Shown: piece after piece, positions 1 to 5,462 of the stretch
Numbering within the stretch: position 1 is the stretch's first letter
Layout of the letters: every line of letters starts with the position of its first letter
Notes under the pieces: model-generated
The model's database searches: none
Told to the model about the DNA's origin: nothing
Seen by the model: only the letters and a program-made list of their open reading frames with translations
Position numbers and translations under genes: made by a program
DNA from: Bacteroidota bacterium
GTDB taxonomy: Bacteria > Bacteroidota > Ignavibacteria > SZUA-365
Length of the DNA: 9,553 bases
Direction of reading: 5' to 3'
Assembly (NCBI GenBank): GCA_018224345.1
Contig: JAGTUW010000055.1
Location: forward strand, 1 to 9,553

Positions 1-845
1 ATACTTTGCTGGATCATCGTTACCGGAGAAGCTATCAGGCGGAAGATGGCTCGAAAGGACAGCGATCACTCCGAACCGGGAAGTCAGGTGAAGATATCGT
101 CATCGAAGTTCCGTGCGGAACCATAGTGCGTGATGCAGCGACGACGGAATTACTCGTGGATCTGGTTGAACCCGGTCAACAGTTCACTGCGGCGGTGGGT
201 GGCCGTGGAGGTCGCGGAAACGCCGAGTTTGCGACATCGACGAACCAGGCGCCCCGGCGTGCCGAAGATGGCCGTCCAGCGATAGAAAGGGAATTGCTTC
301 TTGAGCTGAAACTCATTGCCGATATTGGTCTGGTCGGGTTTCCGAATGCCGGGAAGTCAACACTGATTTCCGTTTTGTCCGCCGCAAAACCGAAAATCGC
401 AGATTACCCCTTCACGACTCTTGAACCGAATCTCGGTATTGTCCGATACAGGGAATATGACGGCTTTACGCTCGCCGATTTACCGGGCTTGATCGAGGGA
501 GCGCATCAGGGAAAGGGGCTTGGGATACAGTTTCTCAGACATGTCGAGAGGACGCGTGTCCTTGCAATCCTTATAGAATGTCAATCCGATGATTACAGCT
601 CGGATATCCAGATACTTCGTAATGAACTTTCCTCACACAGCGGCGAGCTGGCAGATAAACCATGGTTTATCTGCATATCAAAGATGGATATAGCCGATGA
701 AGACGCGGAGCGTCGCATACGGGAACTTCGTGCGCAGCTTCCTGTCCGGATTCAGGAGTTTTCCGCTGTCAGCGGTCAGGGACTACCCGAGCTCAAGGAT
801 GTAATGTGGAAAATGATCGAAGCATCGGACAACGAGCCGGCATAA
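1..845 (+). CDS. obgE: GTPase Obg, 5'-truncated by the window edge
   Basis: Obg/CgtA is a GTPase that binds the large ribosomal subunit and acts in 50S assembly and stress signalling. The window opens inside the glycine-rich Obg fold: the first complete codons read TLLDHRYRRSY, matching the family's TLLDFRY segment, so roughly 60 N-terminal residues lie upstream. The rest of the fold follows, including GGRGGRGN near 201-224. The G domain is clear: G1 GFPNAGKST from 336, DYPFTT switch region, G3 DLPGL from 477, G4 SKMD from 678 and G5 SAVSGQG from 762. G4 has Ser in place of the usual Asn of NKxD. The protein stops soon after the G domain, so the optional C-terminal OCT domain is absent. Its 3' end overlaps the next gene by 40 bp, suggesting translational coupling. 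The identification is very secure; only the 5' end is missing. Confidence 0.97.
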   Translation, partial: TLLDHRYRRSYQAEDGSKGQRSLRTGKSGEDIVIEVPCGTIVRDAATTELLVDLVEPGQQFTAAVGGRGGRGNAEFATSTNQAPRRAEDGRPAIERELLLELKLIADIGLVGFPNAGKSTLISVLSAAKPKIADYPFTTLEPNLGIVRYREYDGFTLADLPGLIEGAHQGKGLGIQFLRHVERTRVLAILIECQSDDYSSDIQILRNELSSHSGELADKPWFICISKMDIADEDAERRIRELRAQLPVRIQEFSAVSGQGLPELKDVMWKMIEASDNEPA

Positions 846-1864
846 CGTCTCCCGCTGTTATAACGGCGTATCGTGTAGTGACTGTCAGTGTCGTTTTCGC
901 GCTGTCCACGCTTGCCTGTATTCTCCTTTCCCTCCATATCGGCTCTTATCCGATTACCCTCACGGATATGCTCGCACTTTTTTCCAGCGTGGAACTCGAT
1001 ACCACAGATCCAATGCACGCCGTGTTCTTCGAGATACGCATTCCACGCGTTATCACCGCTCTGCTTGTTGGGGGGGGGCTTGCGGCGGCGGGGGTTGTCT
1101 TTCAGGTCCTCCTCCGCAATGTTCTGGCGGATCCATATATACTTGGTGTTTCAAGTGGTGCTGCTGTTGGTGCGTTGATAGCGATTGCACTCGGGTTGGT
1201 GTCGATTTCGGTTATCTTGCAGCCGGCGCTGGCCTTTTTCACCGCATTGCTTGTTGTCGCTGTCGTCTACCGGCTGGGGTTACGTGGCGCTCTTGAGAGC
1301 AACACATTGATCCTGAGTGGTGTAATGATCGGGGCCTTTCTCTCCGCGATAATTCTCGGCATGGTTTCGACAATGGACCGCCCGGTGAGAAACGCTCTGT
1401 TCTGGCTGGTCGGCTATCTCGGTGGTACGACTTCAGGTGAAGTCGCCATACTCCTCCCTGGTGTCGTGTTGCTCTTTCTGTTTCTTTACCTGTTGTCCGG
1501 GCGTATGAACATCCTCGCTCTCGGTGTGCAATCTGCCATGCATCTGGGAGTCGATGTTAAACGGCTCCAGGCGCTTCTGTACATACTGGCTTCGCTGCTG
1601 ACAGCTCTTGTCGTAAGTTTTTCCGGGGTCATCGGGTTTATCGGCCTGCTTGTCCCCCATGTCGCACGCCGTCTTTTCGGACCCGATCACCGGCTGTTGC
1701 TTCCGGTCTCCTTTTTCCTGGGGGCGAATTTCCTGATAATATCCGACTTGATCGCACGAAGCATTATCACACCGAATGAGTTACCTGTTGGAGCCGTGAC
1801 GGCCGCACTTGGCGCCCCATTATTCATTTATATTCTTCGAAGAAAAACTACCCGATACACTTGA
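806..1864 (+). CDS. FecCD/BtuC-family ABC transporter permease (iron-siderophore or cobalamin import)
   Basis: This is an inner-membrane permease of 352 residues, a normal family length, dominated by hydrophobic helices (about ten are expected for the family). Family signatures are plain: PRVITALLVGG near residue 80, LRNVLADPYILGVSSGAA at about 103-120, the GFIGLLVPHVARRL stretch that contacts the ATPase, and ELPVGAVTAALGAP near the C-terminus. Such permeases work as dimers with two ATPase subunits and a periplasmic binding protein to import ferric siderophores, haem or vitamin B12; the substrate cannot be read from the permease. The start chosen is GTG 806, preceded by AAGGA at 795-799 with 6 nt spacing. 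A GTG at 878 (residue 25) is the alternative. The gene begins inside obgE and no binding protein or ATPase gene is in the window, so its partners must lie elsewhere. A run of nine G at 1070-1078 lies within the coding region but keeps the expected reading frame. Confidence 0.93.
   Translation: MENDRSIGQRAGITSPAVITAYRVVTVSVVFALSTLACILLSLHIGSYPITLTDMLALFSSVELDTTDPMHAVFFEIRIPRVITALLVGGGLAAAGVVFQVLLRNVLADPYILGVSSGAAVGALIAIALGLVSISVILQPALAFFTALLVVAVVYRLGLRGALESNTLILSGVMIGAFLSAIILGMVSTMDRPVRNALFWLVGYLGGTTSGEVAILLPGVVLLFLFLYLLSGRMNILALGVQSAMHLGVDVKRLQALLYILASLLTALVVSFSGVIGFIGLLVPHVARRLFGPDHRLLLPVSFFLGANFLIISDLIARSIITPNELPVGAVTAALGAPLFIYILRRKTTRYT
1070..1078 (+). repeat. Nine-G homopolymer in the permease gene
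   Basis: Nine consecutive G encode most of the Leu-Val-Gly-Gly-Gly-Leu segment in an early helix of the permease; a G5 run follows at about 1090. Runs of this length are prone to slippage and to sequencing error. The frame as given restores the family motif on both sides, so the count shown is the productive one. Confidence 0.9.
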
Positions 1865-1891
1865 TTTTATATCTGATTTGTGCCTAACTTA

Positions 1892-1910
1892 GTAGTTCTG
1901 TAAGGACTAC
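1892..1910 (+). promoter_or_regulatory. Hairpin in the rpmH leader
   Basis: In the 66-bp gap between the permease stop and rpmH, GTAGTTC (1892-1898) pairs with GGACTAC (1904-1910) around the loop TGTAA: seven pairs including one G-U. It is followed by CAAAAAATAA rather than a T-run, so it is not a canonical terminator for the permease gene. It sits 20 nt before the rpmH start and may be a leader structure, an mRNA 5' end stabiliser or a protein-binding site. The A-rich stretch between hairpin and start has no Shine-Dalgarno sequence. No convincing promoter hexamers were found; the rpmH promoter presumably lies in or just upstream of this gap. Confidence 0.4.
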
Positions 1911-1930
1911 CAAAAAATAAACGAAATCAT

Positions 1931-2086
1931 ATGAAACGCACGTATCAACCCAGTCGCCGAAAGAGAAGTAACAAGCACGGATTCCGCGCACGTATGGCCA
2001 CAAAGAGTGGCCGCAGCGTGCTCGCACGCCGCAGGGCGAAAGGGCGCTGGAGACTCACTGTCAGTGACGAGCCGAAACACCGATAA
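1931..2086 (+). CDS. rpmH: 50S ribosomal protein L34
   Basis: L34 is a very small, basic protein of the large ribosomal subunit. The product has 51 residues, starts MKRTYQPSRRKR and continues through HGFRARMATKSGRSVLARRRAKGR, the nearly invariant L34 core. The C-terminal extension (RLTVSDEPKHR) is slightly longer than the shortest family members, which end soon after the core. The ATG start is unambiguous from family alignment. The leader is A-rich without a Shine-Dalgarno sequence. It is the first gene of the rpmH-rnpA-yidD-yidC cluster, widely conserved and often close to the replication origin. The last 23 bp are also read, in the +1 frame, as the beginning of rnpA. Confidence 0.98.
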   Translation: MKRTYQPSRRKRSNKHGFRARMATKSGRSVLARRRAKGRWRLTVSDEPKHR

Positions 2087-2480
2087 TCCGGTTCACAACC
2101 GCTTATCGAAATCAGAAATTCTTCGTGGGTACCGGGCTTTCGGACGCGTGCTTTCAAGGCGGGCGTATGTCAGGCATGAGAAAATCCGGTTCTATTACGA
2201 CATCAAGCGGGAAATCCCACCTTACCAGTGTATGGTGGGATTTGCTGTTAGAAAAGCAGGCAATGCCGTGCAGCGCAACAGGCTGCGACGTTTACTCCGT
2301 GAATCATTTCGTCGTCGGGCTCATGAATTGCGTGAATATTGCCTTGTCTATCAATTGCAGATACATATCGTGCTCTTGATAGATGCGCAGAACCTGCCGG
2401 CTCCGGTATCATTTGAACATGTCGACAATTCTATGATAAAGCTTCTCGAATCCGTCCTGCACCGTTTGAGGGAACAATGA
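2064..2480 (+). CDS. rnpA: Ribonuclease P protein component
   Basis: RnpA is the basic protein cofactor of RNase P; with the RNA subunit it trims the 5' leader from precursor tRNA. From GTG 2064 the product is 138 residues. The family core is clear: RLSKSEILRGYRAFGRV at the N-terminus, FAVRKAGNAVQRNRLRRLLRES carrying the RNR signature that contacts the RNA, then a helical C-terminal part. No ATG, GTG or TTG lies in frame between the rpmH stop (2086) and the start of the conserved domain, so the start must overlap rpmH. GTG 2064 was chosen because GGAGA (2049-2053) precedes it. The only earlier standard in-frame start is GTG 2007, giving 157 residues and an 80-bp overlap. The gene ends ATGA, sharing 4 bp with yidD. 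Identification is secure; the start is not. Confidence 0.92.
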   Translation: MTSRNTDNPVHNRLSKSEILRGYRAFGRVLSRRAYVRHEKIRFYYDIKREIPPYQCMVGFAVRKAGNAVQRNRLRRLLRESFRRRAHELREYCLVYQLQIHIVLLIDAQNLPAPVSFEHVDNSMIKLLESVLHRLREQ

Positions 2481-2698
2481 CCAGAGCTGTTGCCACGGTT
2501 CTCGTTTTTCTCATACGGTTTTACAAGATCGCGATCTCACCGCTTATTCCGCCTTCTTGCAGGTATTATCCGACCTGTTCGTCTTATACGATGGAAGCAA
2601 TTCAGAAGCATGGTCCCATACGAGGCGGTTGGATGGGGATACGAAGAATTGCACGCTGTCATCCCTGGAACGACGGAGGGTACGATCCTGTACCATAA
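2477..2698 (+). CDS. yidD: Membrane protein insertion efficiency factor YidD
   Basis: YidD is a small membrane-associated protein that helps YidC-dependent insertion of inner-membrane proteins. The product has 73 residues. It starts with a hydrophobic or amphipathic stretch (residues 5-15) and carries the family's cysteine motifs in order: SCRYYPTCSSYTMEAI (about residues 27-42), HGPIRGGW, and RIARCHPWNDGGYDPVP at the C-terminus. The three Cys (residues 28, 34 and 61) match the family pattern. ATG 2477 overlaps the rnpA stop in an ATGA junction and is preceded by a good Shine-Dalgarno GAGGG (2468-2472, 4 nt spacing). The start and end both agree with family length. It sits between rnpA and yidC, its usual place. 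Confidence 0.96.
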   Translation: MTRAVATVLVFLIRFYKIAISPLIPPSCRYYPTCSSYTMEAIQKHGPIRGGWMGIRRIARCHPWNDGGYDPVP

Positions 2699-2726
2699 CA
2701 CCCAATAATAACAACGTGATAACATT

Positions 2727-4604
2727 ATGGACAGAAATGCGGTCATTGGTTTTGTTCTCATCGCCGTGCTCTTTGTCGTTTGGATGATCTATACGACACC
2801 GAGTCCGGAAGAAATCCAGAGACAGCAACAACAGGAACAAGAACTCCAGCAGGCACAACAGGATCAACGACCCGGTACCGAGCGGGGAGAAGTCGCGGAC
2901 GATGTCGAAGCCGAAATTCCCGCCGCTGCCGATACCACCGATGCAGATCCCGCCACAGCGAGATATGGCAAATGGTTTTCGCATCTGGCTGAGGGGAAGG
3001 ATGTCACCTTCACTGTTGAAACCGATAAGTATGAAGTTCTTTTTTCCTCCCGCGGCGGAAGCATCAAGCGCTTCACACTCAAGAATTTTGTCACCTGGGA
3101 CGACGAACCTCTTCAACTTATCGATTGGGCACGCTCCAGCGACTATAATATCGTGTTTGCAAGCTCCGACGGCAGATTCATAGATACGAAGGACCTCTAT
3201 TTCCGATTTAGTGAATATCCGTCAGGCGGTCGTGTCGTTCTCTCCGATACCATGTCCTTTGTTTTCGAAGCCATCTTGCCCGTGCGTAATGACAGTGTGG
3301 CATTGATCAAACGCTTCGTTGTCAAAAACGGAGGGTTTACCGTCGATCTCGATGTCGAGATGGTGAATATGAGTGAAGTCATAGCAAATTATGAATATCA
3401 GGTGACGTTCCACTCTCCGGCACTTTCCGAAAGAAACAGCGTGGAAGAGGCGAGCTTCTCCGAAGCGGATGTCATGGTAAACGCGTCGAGAAACTCCTTC
3501 AATGCAGACGATACCGAGATCAAGAAAGAACTGTTCGAGGGAGATACAGAATGGATAGTCATCAAGAATAAATACTTTCTCAATGCCTTGATGGTGCGCG
3601 ATGGATTTATGGGGGACGGTGCGTACATAGAAGGCAGGATGTTCAAATATCCCAACGAAGGACAACGTGAAGTTTACGAGGCAGGCATACGTGTAACGTA
3701 TCGCGGCGAGGAGCGGGAAAGCTCATCCTTTACAATATTCATCGGTCCGATGGATTATGATCTCCTGTCCGAGCAATACAAAGGCATGGAGCAGGTGCTC
3801 AGTCTCGGATGGCAGTTCGTTGTTCGGCCATTCTCTGAGTATCTGGTCATGCCGCTGTTCAGTTTTCTGCACAGCTTCATTCCCAATTATGGTTTCGTCA
3901 TCATACTCTTTTCGATAATCATAAAATTGCTGCTCTACCCGCTGACAAAAACCAGCATGCGTTCGATGCAGAGAATGCAGAAGCTTCAGCCGATTATCAC
4001 TGAACTACGGGAGAAGTACAAGGATGATCAGCAGAAACAGAACATGGAGATGATGAAGATCTATAAAGAGTACGGAGTTAATCCTGCCGGCGGCTGCCTC
4101 CCCATGGTCTTGCAGATGCCCATACTCTTTGCCCTGTTCACGATCTTCCGCTCCACGATTGAATTGAGAAATCAGCCATTTGTGAGCTGGATCGACGACC
4201 TGTCGGCGCCCGATATCCTCCTCTCCCTTCCATTCGAAATTCCCGTCCTGGGCATGTCCTTCGTCAGCGGCCTGGCCCTCATGATGGCAATTACCATGTT
4301 CGTTCAGCAAAAAATGACTATCAAGGATCCACGGCAAAAATCGATGGTGTATATCATGCCCGTCATGTTCTGGTTCCTGTTCAATGCCTTCCCTTCGGGC
4401 CTGAACCTCTATTATTTCATGTTCAATCTTCTCTCTATTGGTCAACAATACATGATCAATAAACGACATGAGGATGAGCCGCTGGAGAAAGTGAAAAGAA
4501 AAGATGGAAAACAAAAGAAAGGCTGGATGGAACGTGCAATGGCCAATATGCAGGAAAAAGCGAAAGAACAGCAAAAATCCTCCAAAAAGTCCAAAAAGTT
4601 TTAA
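2727..4604 (+). CDS. yidC: Membrane protein insertase YidC (Oxa1/Alb3 family)
   Basis: YidC inserts and folds inner-membrane proteins, alone or with SecYEG. The 625-residue product has the long Gram-negative layout: one N-terminal helix (about residues 5-22), a Gln/Glu-rich linker (about 28-60), a large periplasmic beta domain (about 75-345), then the insertase core from about 365 to 585. Core landmarks are YPLTKTSMRSMQRMQKLQP, a cytoplasmic helical hairpin with KEYGVNPAGGCLPM (NPAGGC at 452-457) and FPSGLNLYY (555-563). The position matching the groove arginine (R366 in E. coli) is Lys400, a conservative change. The C-terminus is strongly basic (KSSKKSKKF), as in relatives where such tails contact the ribosome. 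The 28-nt gap after yidD has no Shine-Dalgarno sequence; ATG 2727 is set by the start of the first helix. A terminator hairpin follows 21 bp after the stop. Confidence 0.97.
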   Translation: MDRNAVIGFVLIAVLFVVWMIYTTPSPEEIQRQQQQEQELQQAQQDQRPGTERGEVADDVEAEIPAAADTTDADPATARYGKWFSHLAEGKDVTFTVETDKYEVLFSSRGGSIKRFTLKNFVTWDDEPLQLIDWARSSDYNIVFASSDGRFIDTKDLYFRFSEYPSGGRVVLSDTMSFVFEAILPVRNDSVALIKRFVVKNGGFTVDLDVEMVNMSEVIANYEYQVTFHSPALSERNSVEEASFSEADVMVNASRNSFNADDTEIKKELFEGDTEWIVIKNKYFLNALMVRDGFMGDGAYIEGRMFKYPNEGQREVYEAGIRVTYRGEERESSSFTIFIGPMDYDLLSEQYKGMEQVLSLGWQFVVRPFSEYLVMPLFSFLHSFIPNYGFVIILFSIIIKLLLYPLTKTSMRSMQRMQKLQPIITELREKYKDDQQKQNMEMMKIYKEYGVNPAGGCLPMVLQMPILFALFTIFRSTIELRNQPFVSWIDDLSAPDILLSLPFEIPVLGMSFVSGLALMMAITMFVQQKMTIKDPRQKSMVYIMPVMFWFLFNAFPSGLNLYYFMFNLLSIGQQYMINKRHEDEPLEKVKRKDGKQKKGWMERAMANMQEKAKEQQKSSKKSKKF

Positions 4605-4614
4605 CCATGGTTCG

Positions 4615-4630
4615 TGTTTCACGTGAAACA
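4615..4630. other. parS: parS centromere site 1 (ParB-binding palindrome)
   Basis: TGTTTCACGTGAAACA is a perfect 16-bp palindrome that fits the widely conserved chromosomal parS consensus TGTTNCACGTGAAACA. ParB binds parS, spreads as a CTP-dependent clamp, and with ParA and SMC organises and segregates the origin region. The site begins 10 bp after the yidC stop; its last five bases (4626-4630) also form the foot of the terminator stem. Its neighbourhood (rpmH-rnpA-yidC cluster) fits an origin-proximal position. No parA or parB gene is in the window. Confidence 0.93.
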
Positions 4631-4664
4631 AACCCCCTTGATCTGCAAGGGGGTTTGTTTGTTT
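4626..4664 (+). terminator. Rho-independent terminator of the rpmH-rnpA-yidD-yidC operon
   Basis: AAACAAACCCCCTTG (4626-4640) pairs perfectly with CAAGGGGGTTTGTTT (4646-4660) around the 5-nt loop ATCTG, a 15-bp stem with a C5/G5 core. Downstream of the GC core the + strand reads TTTGTTTGTTTC, an interrupted T-tract suited to termination. The structure is nearly symmetric, so it could also stop transcription arriving on the minus strand. It overlaps parS site 1 by five bases and site 2 by one base, so ParB binding and hairpin DNA share sequence. Confidence 0.88.
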
Positions 4665-4675
4665 CACGTGAAACA
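4660..4675. other. parS: parS centromere site 2 (ParB-binding palindrome)
   Basis: This is a second perfect copy of TGTTTCACGTGAAACA, identical to site 1 and starting exactly 45 bp after it. It lies beyond the terminator stem, so it should be largely shielded from yidC operon transcription, unlike site 1, which is transcribed. The 29 bp between the two sites consist almost entirely of the terminator hairpin. Two exact 16-bp matches to the consensus within 61 bp cannot reasonably be chance. Confidence 0.93.
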
Positions 4676-5462
4676 GGCTGATTGTCGATATATGCTGCCT
4701 GGTGCGTGGGAGCTTTCCCCGCAGGCCGTGTGCGTGCTCTCTCCTTTGATTCCCGATATCCTGATACAACACATGTGTGAGCGGCAGTTGCGTGTCAAGC
4801 TGCTTCCTCAATCAGTTTTCTGTCACATCGCTGCCAAGTCGGGAGATTTCATGTTCTTGTCCAGTGGATGTGCATCAATGAACAGAAATACGCGGATTAT
4901 GGAAGACGTTTGTACACGTTCTGCATTTGCCATGTGCTGTGACGCTGTTATGTTGCAATACATAAAAAGATATTGTGTGACGCCGGAGTTGATGACGCGC
5001 AATGCTTCCTTCTTTGCCGGGGGGCGTGTTGTGTCGGAAGGTGTGTGTTCCGTTGCCGCAAGCTGAATAACTGTGTGTCTGGTATGGAAGCGCGTGGCCG
5101 GGGATAATCTGTGATAATTATGAATCCGGTGTGAACATCAGCGAATTATCTTGATTTTAATACGGACGGCATGAAATTTATTTATGAATAGCTGGCTCGT
5201 TGATTCGGGGGTCAGCCATTATGGCAATGTATACGATCTCTTATTCTTGTATTGGCTGTTGAGGCTGTATGTGCTTGTTATTACTTAACTTATGATCGTT
5301 TATTGTCGGAACCGCGTTTCGCTGGTACGAACTGTTGCATAATTCGAGCTTTTCACGAGGCCGTGTGCTGAAAAAATCATATTGGCGCCGGAGGGCCCGG
5401 TCTTTGTTCGTAGGCCGAGGTTTCGTAAATTTCCGTTCATGCAAAACCGCACGGTGATTTTG
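4676..5462. other. Long region without a convincing gene, upstream of the GH2-like gene
   Basis: About 790 bp separate parS site 2 from the most likely start of the next gene. The first 390 bp have mixed base composition with many TGTG/GTGT steps and can be read as one frame (4614-5066), but that reading begins in parS, crosses the terminator, is rich in Cys and resembles no family I know. From about 5100 to 5300 the sequence is more AT-rich (short repeats GATAAT at 5103 and 5112, TTATGAAT near 5116 and 5181), where the promoter of the GH2-like gene may lie, though no clear -35/-10 pair was found. There is no exact DnaA box (TTATNCACA), tRNA or terminator that I could see. Such a long gap next to parS may have an unrecognised regulatory or structural role, or hold decayed coding sequence. 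Confidence 0.6.

Noticed and set aside
1892..1910. Terminator for the permease gene
   Set aside because: The hairpin is short, contains a G-U pair, and is followed by an A-run instead of T residues.
2544..3116. 190-codon minus-strand frame opposite yidD and the yidC 5' end
   Set aside because: It overlaps two securely identified genes on the + strand, has no recognisable domain, and reads as a shadow of their codon pattern.
4005..4811. 268-codon minus-strand frame opposite the yidC 3' end
   Set aside because: It lies antisense to highly conserved YidC core coding sequence and crosses the terminator; its His-rich composition is typical of a shadow frame.
4614..5066. 150-codon open frame starting MFHVKQ, downstream of yidC
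   Set aside because: It starts inside parS and runs through the terminator and second parS; the two FHVKQ stretches are just the palindromes translated. The rest is Cys-rich and matches no family I know. RsmG proteins often start with similar residues because parS lies in their 5' end, but no RsmG motif follows.
4676..5462. Replication origin (oriC) in the gap next to parS
   Set aside because: Although the neighbourhood looks origin-proximal, there is no exact TTATNCACA box and no cluster of near matches; TGTGATAAT at 5111 is only a distant resemblance. dnaA is not adjacent.
5382..5462. Longer N-terminus of the GH2-like protein from TTG 5382 or ATG 5439
   Set aside because: The TTG has no ribosome binding site and would put an Arg/Pro-rich stretch before the signal peptide. 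ATG 5439 also lacks one; ATG 5463 has GGTGA at suitable spacing and gives a regular signal peptide. ATG 5439 cannot be excluded.
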